Positions 10,943 through 22,278 of a stretch of 64,000 nucleotides of DNA are shown in pieces. The DNA is from Lumnitzera littorea. Taxonomy: Eukaryota; Streptophyta; Magnoliopsida; Myrtales; Combretaceae. A program made the translations under genes and the position numbers. Within the stretch, counting starts at the first letter, position 1. The number at the start of each line of letters is the position of its first letter. The notes below the pieces were generated by a model, which was given only the letters and a program-made list of their open reading frames with translations, was not told where the DNA came from and made no database searches. The stretch covers positions 52,098,201-52,162,200 of the forward strand of contig JAMXBB010000002.1 in the NCBI GenBank assembly GCA_024138015.1, given 5' to 3'.

Positions 10943-13402
10943 ATGATGGTACCACCAAGAAGGAGACAAGATAATCCTATTAATGATGTTAATTAGGAAC
11001 AAGATGGTACTTCTATAACCAATGATCAAAATCCACCTCTAGATGGAGGTACGAATCGAGGAGATGGTATGCACGAAAGTATCCCTGACAATGTGCAATT
11101 AGCACGTGAGCTTTAAGAGACCAATCAGAATTTGAATAAACTTAAGGCGATGTTCGCCTAGTATGTACTCGCTTTAGCTACTTTCGTTGCTGCATAACAA
11201 GGGACAACTGCCTCGAGTCCCTCTAAGGTGGTGTAACAACATGCTACCCAAGCTCTTTAACCACTCAATTCTTTTACTACTAATGAGAAAGATGCTCCTT
11301 AGCTATATAAGATTTATTGCTTGAAGTAAGGAACTAAGGAGATCAGATTATAGGCTCATCATCTTTACATGCTATATCATGTGCCACAATTGTTGAGTCT
11401 ACGTAATCGATACCAATGAACCCTATGCTTATAAGCTCTACACCTGTAAATCATACGCCTATGCACTCTACTCCCATGATGTCAATAAGGGTGGAAATAT
11501 CTACCCAGGGTGGTTCATTCGTGATAAAAAAAGATTCGGACATATTTTTGAAGGAGATATAAGCAAAGTCCATAATTGGGGTATTGGAATTGAAAATCCT
11601 ATATCACCCTTGCATTGTTGTGAAGCCGTACCTTAAAGATTATGTAAGTCCAAAGTTCATGTTGTTCAATGGTAAGAACGGGAGTGCTAAAGAACGTTTG
11701 TTAAGTTTATTGAGACTTTGGAAGCATACGATCTAGATGATAATTTGAAATTGAAAGAATTTTCTAAGTCACTCGCTAAGAAGGAGTACACCTAATATGT
11801 CAACCTTCTCCTAAGGTTAGTCGATTCATGAGAAAACATGTACGAGATGTTTTTGGAGAAGTTCTTCTCTATTGAAAAAAGCGTTACCCTCATTAACATG
11901 GGAAGGATTAATAAAAAACCGAAGGAAGATCTCATGAATTACATTAAGCACTTTAGGGAGCACTCTTTAGATATCAAGGATGTTTGCGACAAGAGGGAGT
12001 TGGTCAAGATATGCATTCAAGGAATGTTTACTGAATATATTATACATCTTGAGAACCTTTCCCTAGCCTCATTTTCCACATTGGTTGAAAATGCAAGAAG
12101 GATTAATAACTTGGCTGCACTACAAAAGGGTGAAAATGCAAGGTTTAACAAGCGTATGCCAATAGTGAATTCAATTTAAGAGGGGGATCCAAGAGGAGCA
12201 AAGAAATTTAGAAGTGAGAAGTTTTCGAGCACTAAATCATCTTTGGCATACCCATGCTTAATGGGAAAAGTACATACACTCCTTGACAAATGGCTATGCA
12301 ATGGAAACATCAGGTTCCTGAGGGTTAAGTGCTTTCTAACAAATGAAGAAAAAAGTAACCCTAAATATTATAGATTTCATAGGAGTGTAGGTAATTGTAT
12401 AAAAGATTGTTAAACTTTGAAGAAGATACTTAATGAACAGATTTACAATTGTGAGTTGATTATTAAAGATAAAGATGTCACAAATAATCCACCTCCAACT
12501 CACAACAACCAATGTGGCATTATGAATGTTATTACTCACAACCCCATAAAAACAGAATGTATGGACATGCAACTAGTTGAGACATACGAAGTTATGCATG
12601 AAGGACTTTAGATCAAGATAAATGGAGATAGCAGCGTGGTTCATACTTTGTTGAAGATTGCCATTGTTAGGAATTTCTTTGATTTACTTAACTTTGATAA
12701 GGACTCTCGGCTTAAGGCGGTAATTGCACTCATGAGGATCTCATAAGATCAATACAAGACACATCCTATAGCATGTCCTACACAGGGAATCATTTCAATG
12801 AATGAGGATATGATCACATTAACTAATGCTAATATTCATGTAATGAATCCTAGCCACAATTGCCCTCTATATGTGGAAATCTTACTTAATGGTCATTCTA
12901 TTAGGAGGACATTTATTGACAATGAATCTTCACTTAATGCTATGCCAATGTCCATTTTTAAAGCTATAAAGGTAGATATTCGAGTCTTCCATGAAGACAA
13001 TGGGGTGTGTTGAAGTAGGCTTTGATATTGAACCTATTGATAGCTCCACATGGTACCATGTGATTGATGCACCTGTATCTTATCATCTCCTTATAGGAAG
13101 GACATGGCTACATAATCATAATATGATACTCTCAATATGGCATCAATGAATGAAGGGTTATTGGAACGAGCAAGACATCTTCATTCTTGCAACAAAAAAA
13201 CCATTCACATGTAATGAGTCTCACTTCACTAAAGCAAAATTCTTTGATGAGCATATGAATGAAGGGGAGATACCCTTAGTAGGACCCCTTGAGGTACAAT
13301 TGTCTATAAGTAAAGAAGCTTAAACATGAGCATTGAAGAAAAAAAGGATGTATGGTTATCATAGAGGTGTGAAGAATGCAAGTGAACTAATAATATTGTG
13401 AA
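10943..13402 (+). pseudogene. Ty3/gypsy Tat-like gag-protease pseudogene
   Basis: Begins ATGATG (MMVPPRRRQDN) and continues with Q/N-rich text in which many stops sit where Gln is expected. The capsid region spans about 11650-12170: FNGKNGSAKE, then YEMFLEKFFSIEKSVTL and NYIKHFREHSLDI, which matches retrotransposon gag capsid layout. A frame change lies between the start and 11838. Near 12350-12420 a CRFHR-like spacer reads PKYYRFHRSVGNC. The protease near 12855-12980 has FIDNESSLNAMP where active enzymes have a D(T/S)GSS core, so the active site is altered. After it come YHVIDAPVSYHLLIGRTWLH (13051-13110) and ESHFTKAKFFDE, typical of the stretch after Tat-lineage protease. No RT follows. It cannot make a working polyprotein. 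Family assignment is by motif only. Confidence 0.85.
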
Positions 13403-15639
13403 GATAGAAAGTACTTTGTAGGCTTCAAAGTGCGAGAACTCTTGACAACTGGGATGTGCCCTCTCGGTTTCTATCTCAATTTTCTTTTCATTTCATATGT
13501 AAACGTAGTGATGATTGCTTTTCATTAATGAAAGAAGTTTTTTTCTCTATCATTGATGTTATTTTATGACAATGTAGTCGTGTTTATTAACTTTCTTCTA
13601 TTATTCATCGCTACAAAGTATGAGACTTGTCTCCTTAGCGTGTGAAATTAACTTCACAAAATAGTTTACATTTGAATGGGGGTAGTTAAACCTCTCGATT
13701 GATCAAAAGAAAGCAATAATGAATATAACATATATTCTATACATCATTACTAGCTAGTAAGAGCTTAGTCTCTCAAGTGCATGATGATGAGCTTGGTTTA
13801 TATGTTGCAGACTGATAGGAACACTAGCTCCTAGACATACATTACACTATGATAGTCATGTGTAGCTTGCATGTTATTTAATTTCTATGTTTCTTACCAT
13901 CAAATAGTGGAGACAATCTTACTGGTGAGCGCTTTAAAATATTGACAATCAAACCTAAGTAACATCCTGGTAAGCTACGTTATGCAGTCAAGTAGTGGGA
14001 AATACCTCCTTAACTAATGAGAAAGAATTATTGATCCTAGACAATTAGTGCCACTATGGCTACGTATGAGCAATTAAACACTTCTTGAGAAGGATCTTTT
14101 ATATATTATCATTAGTAAGCAAAAGTCCTACCTCAATATGTGAGATGGTATATGAGATCCCTTAGATCACTAAGTTTAAGCAAACTTGTAATTATGCTTA
14201 TCCTAAAAGAGACCCTCTTAGATCATTGAGTCTAAGCGGTTTCACAATTACATCTATTCTACAAGAGGCTTCCTAGATCAAAAAGTCTAAGAAGTCTTAA
14301 AGTTATGTTAATTGAAAATTTGGAGCTCATGATTACTTAACACTAGTATGACTAAGTCGAACCTTTGTTCCCTATCACGTGTTGTCATTTTTAAAAAGAA
14401 AGGAGGGATAACAAAGCAATTTTACTACTTTACATCAAACAATAGTACTGCTTAGTTGCGGCATTATTCTTAAGTGCATGAAATCTTTAAGAACAAAGCA
14501 TGCTTAGACTCAAGATATGCTTGGTTATGTTACCATTGGGTTAAGATATGCTTCTCACTATTTGTTAAGACATTATAAGTCATTAGAGGGATTGAAGTAG
14601 TCATAATATACTATTGTCTAGTACACTATTACTAAGTAAAGAGCTATTGCCCCCAAGTGTATAATGACAAGACACTTTCATAAAAGTTAACAAAAGCACC
14701 AAAGAGATAAAGGAGCACGAAAGTCAGTCAATGAACTTCATTGTTATTGATTTTACATATTCAATTGCGAATTGTACTTATAAGGAAATATAAGAGTTAC
14801 AATCGAGTGATTAAGAAGATTACATGAAATAAGGCTTAAGATAATGTTTATCACAAGTTGTTAATTATAGATATGCACATATAACCAAGATTTTTATATA
14901 AGTACTCCTATGAAAATAATGTGTTGCTGTAAGGCAGAATCAGTAAGTTGCTTCAAGGTGTCGTGACTTTCAATGATTAGTGTAGTACAATATAGCATTG
15001 GGTCCTTGATGGTGTCATAAGGGAATGCAAGGTATCAAGACTTGTTGATTGTCCCTTCTCCATATGTTAATGACTGGGAGAGGAAAATTATAAATGGATA
15101 CAGTATATGAAAAGGTTATTCTTGCGTGGTGATAATCATTACTCATTAAATTAGCTTTATGTTATACGCCTTATGCAAGATGTTTGATGTATGCGTATTT
15201 GTAAGGTTTTATGCACATATGCTTGCGATGCTCGAAGCGTATGTACGCATAAGGCTCAATGCACACACGGCACTTGATACATGAGTGCTCTAGATATTCG
15301 ATACTTATATTGGGTTATAACATCTCCTTTGCTCGATATGAAGAATGACATTATTGAAGTTGTTCATTATACAAGACTACTCACATATAATGCCATGTTG
15401 CCTCCTCCTATTGATTCTTGAAAGTGGAAGCAATACCTATATGTAGTTGCTACCACTTAGGGGAGGAACGAGAAGTGATCATCTGTAAAGATGAGGAAAA
15501 GTAAGAGAGTTAGTTAAATGAAGTGCATTCAACGAATACAACATTTACTTATGTGAGTTAGACTAATATGTATACATATGTAAAAGCTCATGCAGTGTAT
15601 GATGACAACAGGTGGCATGCTTAACTCACATGTTCATGA
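13403..15639. other. Non-coding internal region of the 13.2-kb element
   Basis: No frame with recognisable pol motifs on either strand. It contains a short tandem repeat (annotated at 14159-14320). The rest shows no recognisable structure. Confidence 0.6.
14159..14320. repeat. ~56-bp tandem repeat, three copies
   Basis: The phrase cttagatcactaagtttaag recurs with changes at 14161, 14217 and 14272 (cctagatcaaaaagtctaag), giving a period near 56 bp. Confidence 0.65.
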
Positions 15640-17100
15640 AAATATTTAATTTATATGTTGTTACTAAGTTCATGTTCAACTCACATGTTTGACCTACAAG
15701 CGTTCAACTCATATGTTCACCTCGTGTATGTTTATGCTAGAGGACTCATATTCGACTCTCATATTCAAGGCTCATTTTAGGATAAAGCCTTACGTCATGA
15801 TTAACTCTCATGTTCACTCATTATGTTGAGAAGGCTTAAGATTCAACCACTTGTGTTCAGCTTACATTTCAAGTGCCATGCTTAGCCTATGATGCCAAGA
15901 CTTATATGATTTACACCTTATATTATGTTCAAGGATCATGTCATGTTTAGACCTCATGTCATGCTTAAGCCTCTTGTCATATTCATACCTCATGTCATGT
16001 TCAAACCTCAGGTTATGTTTAGATTTCACATTGTATTTAGTATTCACATGTCATGTTTAACCCTCGCATCATGTTGAGACCTCATATTGTGTTCAATACT
16101 CACATTATGCTCAAGCCTCACGTCGCATTTAGGGGTCATGTAGTGTTCAGGACTATGTCATGTTTAAGCCTCGCATCATGTTGAGACCTCATATCGTCTT
16201 TAGTACTAACATTATGCTTAAGCCTCACATCACATTCAAGGGTCATGTGGTGTTTAGGACTCATGCCATGTTTAAGCCTCGCATCATGCTCAAGCCTTGT
16301 GTCATGTTTAAGCCTGATGTTGAGTGATATTCAAGTCTCGTGACATTTTCAAGACCTTTTTTTCACATTCAAGGCTCATGTTATATTTAGAGATTATGTC
16401 ATATTCAAAGCTCACATCAAGTTCAAGGCTCGTGATTATGGCTCATGATCACTCACATTCAACTTTCATATTCAAAACTCACGTTCACTCTCATATTCAA
16501 TGCTCATATGTAACTCTTACGTTTACTCATGTTTAAGACTCATGAGCCAAGGCTTATGTCCAACTCAGATGATGAGACTCATATTTAGCTCATATGCCAA
16601 GAGTGTTATGTTTAGTTCATATATACAACTCACATGTGCTCATATTGAAGGTTCATGTTAGAAGCCTACATGTACTCATACCAAAGGGATTATGCTGAAT
16701 TGAAGTGTATGACTCTCATGTGTTCATGCACAAGATTTATGACTTGTTCATATGTGATAAGCTTGAGGACTCATGCTCAACTCTTATATGCTCATGTTCA
16801 AGGTTCATGTTCAAATTCACATTTACATTTTATGCTTACATGAAAGCCTTATGTTCATTTTATATGTTTAGCCCACAAGTTTCTATATTAAGGGGGAGTC
16901 AAGTTCATCTCACATATTACCTCACAATGATGAAGGGGGGTTATGTTCAACTCAAGTGTGTAACTCTCATACTCTTACATCTAAGGCTTATGTTCCAATC
17001 GCGTGTGTTTAGCTTATGTTTAATTCTTATGTGCTTGTGTATGCATGCCCTTACAAATCAAGACTCGTGTTCAATTCATATTACAAGTTGCAAGTGGTTT
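15640..17100. repeat. Diverged ~21-bp minisatellite with 108-bp higher-order period
   Basis: About 1.4 kb built from variants of a 21-22-bp unit such as tcatgttcaagcctcatgtc. Between about 16050 and 16300 a higher-order unit is clear: cctcgcatcatg recurs at 16062, 16169 and 16277, a 107-108-bp spacing equal to five basic units. Because 21 bp is a multiple of three, frames through the array show a seven-residue period, which explains the open frames seen here on both strands. I do not regard those as genes. Confidence 0.8.
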
Positions 17101-17198
17101 TATGGAGATTACAAAAGGAGGCTACACATGACCCAAGCATTATACCTTTTCACTGTCACCCATTGATGAAGATCGGTCCTTGTTGGCCTTTGTTATGT

Positions 17199-17561
17199 AA
17201 ATAGCCATAGTTCAGGTGGTAAAAAGTCTACCCTCTTTAAACCATGTCAATTTGTTAACTGGTGCAAGGATGAGATCTGGTTCTTAAGTTACAACCATAA
17301 ACTTTTGATCCTTGATTAGCAAACAGTCATGGTTTAAGTGGTAAAAGTCTACCTTCTTTAAACCATGCTAATTTGCTAACTATTGCTAGTTTGAGATCTC
17401 ATCCTCAAGTTATGATTGTAGACTTTTAACCTTTAGTTGGAAGCAGTTACAGTTCAGGTGGTAAAGAGATCCTTTTTAAACCTAGCCGATTTGCTAACTA
17501 TGGTAAGTTTAAGATAGTGGCCACTTAAAATGTGATTGCAAACTTCTAAATATTGACTGTG
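17199..17561 (+). repeat. 121-bp tandem repeat with tRNA-like boxes, three copies
   Basis: The phrase gttcaggtggtaaa recurs as tagccatagttcaggtgg (ends 17220), catggtttaagtgg (ends 17342) and cagttacagttcaggtgg (ends 17462), a period of about 121 bp. Each copy has text like a pol III A box, and about 60 bp later a weak B-box-like gagatct...tcttaag or gagatct...tcaag. In copy 2, catggttt and aaaccatg can pair. This suggests three tandem monomers of tRNA or SINE origin; no intact tRNA is present. Confidence 0.6.
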
Positions 17562-20384
17562 CAACTTGCAAAAGATAGACAACAAGAAAGTGTTAATTTC
17601 ATAAAAAATGGGGAGAAGGATGCAAGAACCAATAGTATAGAAACATACATGGAGGCTAATGTGAATGCATAGAGCCACAAGAATCATAAATCAATGGATT
17701 AACAAAGTAAGGATTCGAACAACAAAATAAGGAAAAGTAAGGCATGAATGATGCAAGAATTAATGTTAAAGAGACACACATGATGGTTAGTATGTATATA
17801 AGGGATACAAGAATTTCATCATTCATTACCTAAGGAAACTAAAAATATATGGACTCAAAAATTGCATGCATAGAATATGGTAAGAAATCTCATGAAAGGG
17901 AACCAAGTATAGTACGATCATGATTAAAGGCAAGAGAAACTACTCTAAGCCCATTTCAAGAAGTTGGATATCTACTTGTGAAAAGGAAATTAAGATGAAA
18001 CAAAATTTAAAAGTCAACAAGTATTCACATGGCTATGAACATTGCAAATTTCTTATACTAATATTTTCATATGGTTTGAGAGGGTGATACAAGTTGGACA
18101 CTCTCGATTCTTAGTTCATTTATATTTCCCATTTTACATTAATTTGTTGAGAGGCATTAATTTTCAACAGTGGTGGAAAGACTCTCTAGTGATATATTGA
18201 TTACCCTTTTATCATTCTAAGCACTTCAACTATAGGAGGTTATGGCTTTCAAAATAGATATTTAAGCATAGACAATCACATGGAATGGTCTCTGAAAATT
18301 GTGTGGAATTGAAAAACTTACAAGCACATGGACTTTCTTAAAAACATATATATTGGTCTTTACATATTCTTAGAGCATTAGAATAAGAAGTTGAAAGAAA
18401 TGGTGGCTATGAAGAATTATTAGAATATCAACCAGAGAAATGAAAGATGATCTACACCTCCTGTTCTTTGTTTGGCATCTTTAGAAAAAAGTTAGCCCTT
18501 TATCATGTGGAGTCAAATATGAAAAAGAGTTCAATACGTGATAAATCCTTAGTACTAGATAAATCTCTCCACCAAGTTAATTGCACCAAGAAAAAATAAA
18601 AGGAAGAGCAAGTTATGAAGCCCATGAAAAAAGAGAATTATGCTTTCATCTCAGTTATTCATTTCTAGTAAAGAGATATAGACATGGAAGACCATACATT
18701 TTGGTGAAGCCCCAATAACTTTTCAATGGTCTTTTTTTATCATTTCATGGAAGTGGACAATTAATTAAAGGAGACCACACACTGATTCAATAACTCTTGC
18801 ATCACAATTTAAAAAAAAAAAGGAAAAAAACACAGAAGGGGAGAGAGATGTTCGGTGGAATTGACGCATGGGAGTCCTATCCATCACACATGCTAATGCT
18901 TCAATGTATCACTTATTGGAGCATAAAGAGGTGATGTGTCGCTCATATAGCATTGTAGGCTAATAGATTGAAATGTGTACACCGGCTAGCAAGATTTAGC
19001 AATATGTTGAATGTTAATAAAATGAATGGCATCAATGATACATGTATGGTCTAGCCAAATCCTTGCCATGGTCATCTAAAATCAATATTTATTTATAACC
19101 TCATATGTGGAGTTCATGCAACACACTTTTTTAAGTGCGATTCAACAACTAATGATAGAGAAAGGAAGGAGCGAACATACAAGTTGGAATCAGTTAAGCA
19201 CATCTCAGGTTGACAACAGCAACAGTAACACCATGACCATGGCGGTCTTCAATGGGCTCCACCACAGTTTCAACCTTCTCGCCCCAAGCTTCAACCTTCT
19301 CACTCTAAATTATCCTTTGACAGCTTCAACACTTCGTATCGGTCCCCAAATTTTGGTCTCCTTCAACTTACAGCTTTGTTTAGGACCCTAATCTTGCTGC
19401 TTCAATCTTCTCTTGTGACTTTGGTGGTCTTCGTTCCTCGGTCTTCATTGATGATGGCTCCACCTTAGCTTCGGTCCTTACTGGCATCCGAGTTCAACGG
19501 TATTCAACGTAGAATCCAAACAAAGAATCTGTAAGTGGTGTCAATGAAATGCATTGTAAAATGTTTTTGATGGAAAAAAAAAAGAAAAATGGAAGAATGA
19601 ACTAAAAGAAAAAAAAAAAAACCGAAAAAAGGAAAATTGTATAGAAGAGTTTGTGATGTACCTTCTATAGTTAGCTGTATTCTTCTCAGTGCCACCCCTT
19701 TGTCCAGCGAAATGAAGCATCGAAACGAAGTCACTAACAACTAATGTTTGGAGGGTAAAGCTTGGCTGTGGCTAAAGATGAAATCTATGATAACAAAAAG
19801 AAGTCAATAAGGAAAAAAAAAAAAAGGACGACGGATAACCAAGACATACATCGAGCGAATCATTTGAATACTATACCGACCGCTTCAGTATCTAGAGCTA
19901 GCCTTAAAGCCTTTGCGGAACAGCGGCAAGGCTCGAAAAGAAAAAGCAAACTAAAATACCAAAGGCCTTTCTTATCAAAGATCAATGGAAGTTGAAATCA
20001 AAACGAGAAGAAAAGACTAAGAAATCTTTGGCCTTCAAACCACTCTGTATTTGGGACTATGTTAAGTATTTCAAGTTTCGGCTTTGCACTTCAACGCTTG
20101 GCGGTCGCGTTCCCCCCTCAACGACCCGTACGTCCTTCTTCGATTTGGAACTCTACTACTTCAAAGTTCTCCTTCTATAGCTATAATGGATTATAACTAC
20201 CGTTTGTTCTTCCATTAGTGAATCTGTGAAGGAGATAGCCAAAAATAAAATGGATGTCCGGCTTCACCAAGCTTCATTCTTCTAATGGCATTAGAAAATA
20301 TACAAGGTTTAAGCTGTGTTACTATACTCGTTATCAATTAAGCTTTCTCTGGTTTGGGTTGTTGCACTTGGACGGTTTGCTTTA
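17562..20384. other. Non-coding internal region, no pol recognised
   Basis: Open frames are short. The 19107-19391 frame and those at 19762-20180 lack recognisable motifs. Homopurine runs occur near 18810-18830 and 19575-19635. The stretch 19200-20170 has slightly higher GC than its surroundings and might be a remnant of something transcribed, but I could not identify it. Confidence 0.5.
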
Positions 20385-20834
20385 CACTATGTTTGGGATG
20401 GAGGAAGGAATTGGAGGGGATGAAAAGTGGAAGAAAAATACAAATTTCAAGATACTTTCTCTTGTTTGAAATTAGAATGAAAGTGAGAGGGATGGATTTA
20501 GGAAAAAAAATTTTCTCTAGAGTCCATATGTTTTTTTTTTTTTTTTTCCATTCAAATTGTAGCAATTTAGAATGGAAAGTTATTGAAATTTCAATTATAT
20601 TCTCATTTTTTAAAATTTTGTCATTTTTTGAGGACAATATAGTAATTAATAGTTTAAAGTATTTTTAAGTGTTATTTTAAAAAATATTCTTTCTGCATTC
20701 TATTCTTTACTTTCTCTTTCTTTTAATCCAAATAAGAACATGTAGTAATTCTTTCCTTCCATTTTTTTTCTTCTCTAATTCTTTCTTTCCACTTTTCATC
20801 CCTCTTAATTCTTTCCCTCTTTCCTAACATAGTG
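20385..20834. mobile_element. Inverted-repeat (MITE-like) element, 450 bp
   Basis: The left end cactatgtttgggatggagg, continuing to ggggatgaaaagtggaag, pairs with the right end cttttcatccctcttaattc...cctaacatagtg. That is terminal inverted repeats of about 50 bp with a non-coding centre that includes a long T run (20530-20547). No convincing target duplication was seen. The sequence gtttggga occurs at the left terminus and just outside the right one, so exact borders are uncertain. Superfamily unassigned. Confidence 0.7.
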
Positions 20835-20905
20835 TTTGGGATAGTAAAAGAAAAATAAGTAAAGGACACTTGTTGACATTTTGATGGGAAAGAGAGAATA
20901 AGAAA

Positions 20906-20937
<32 letters not shown>

Positions 20938-22278
20938 TTTTTGTACGCTATTCCTCTCTTCTGCTTAGCTGAAGTGGTGCATACAGGTGTTAAAAAAGAA
21001 AAAAGAAAAAAGAAAGTTATTTGTTTTCAAATATAAAGAATATTGAGAAGGGTTTGGATTTAAAAAAAAAAAAAGAAAAAAAGAAAAGGAAGGAAGACAT
21101 AGAAGTGGGCGGCCCAAATTGTTCAAAGGATTGTTGTTCAACTTACGTGATCAACGCTATTATCAAGGCCATCTTTCTTTCCTACGGGTCTGAATTAATT
21201 TTTACAACATGAGTATCAAGTAAAGTGAATCATGCCTCAGGGGTTTGTGATTCAACACATTTTCGATACGAAAATGTGGGATATATACATTTACATGCGT
21301 AGGAAGCGATGAGACTTTACTTAGTTTTTTCATGGACAAGAGGAAAGTATACATAGGCGTGATATCTCTTACCAGCATCATGGACATTGGCTCGTGTGAT
21401 CGCATTGTAGACCATAAAATAATAATAAACGGTGAGTGAATTGGAAACTCCGAGTGTCAAAATAATAATAATCTCATGGCTATATTGTTTAACACCCCAG
21501 ACATGCAAATGATGAGAAGGCCTAAATGACGGATGCTAAGATGATGAAATGATGATATGTGCAAAGTCTGAGAGTAAAGGTCCTATATATGATTAAAGAA
21601 GCAAGGGAACCGTGCATGTTCAAATGGTGTTAATCAATCAAATTTGAATATGTGCTATTTACTGTGAATTGAAAGTTGCTAAGGGAAACAATAAAAATGC
21701 TGTGTATATTTGTAGTAGATTGGAGCAATATGGCACCATAGCTTTGGTATACACCTACACAATACACACTCACACATAAGAGAAGAAATTTAAGTTGGAG
21801 CATTCAAAATTGAGCTCCCAAAATATGACCCTTGGTTATGATATGGGTCACGTGACTAAAGTTCAAAGCATCCAATAATTGCATATTGTGAAGATTTTAC
21901 AAGAGGAATTCTCTTATATCTAAGGAAAAAAGAGACAATATTGATAGATGAAGGACATTTGCTAATGCACAAAGTCCAACTCGATAAGAAGAATAACTCA
22001 TGTGGATTGAATTAATGAGATGGATTGGCCCACAAAAAGACAATTTAAAGACGATTTATTTTAGAGTGTTGCCTTAAGGGCAATGTACAACTCAATCCTG
22101 TTACAGCATGACACACAACTAAGAGGTGCTACAAACCTACGTAATAAGACAATTCTTAAATGAATTTGGCGATGACATAGTCATTCAATAGTGTGTACGT
22201 TCCTAAGTTGACTAAAAGGCTCATTTGATGCTCAAACCCCTTCAATTATGTCTAAAGGACTTTGGTTAGTGAGCAAAA
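20835..22278. other. Non-coding 3' internal region before the right LTR
   Basis: Contains T-rich and A-rich tracts (20905-20943, 21060-21090) and no recognised coding sequence. The minus-strand frames at 21202-21508 show no domain. No strong polypurine tract precedes the LTR at 22279, only ggttagtgagcaaaa. Confidence 0.5.

Noticed and set aside
15862..17204. Several open frames of 60-153 codons on both strands
   Set aside because: They are by-products of the 21-bp minisatellite, whose unit length is a multiple of three; the encoded residues simply repeat every seven.
17199..17561. Functional tRNA genes
   Set aside because: A- and B-box-like text is present but no cloverleaf with acceptor and anticodon stems could be drawn.
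15640..17561. CRISPR-like array
   Set aside because: The repeats are diverged and contiguous with no unique spacers, and the DNA is clearly from a plant nucleus.
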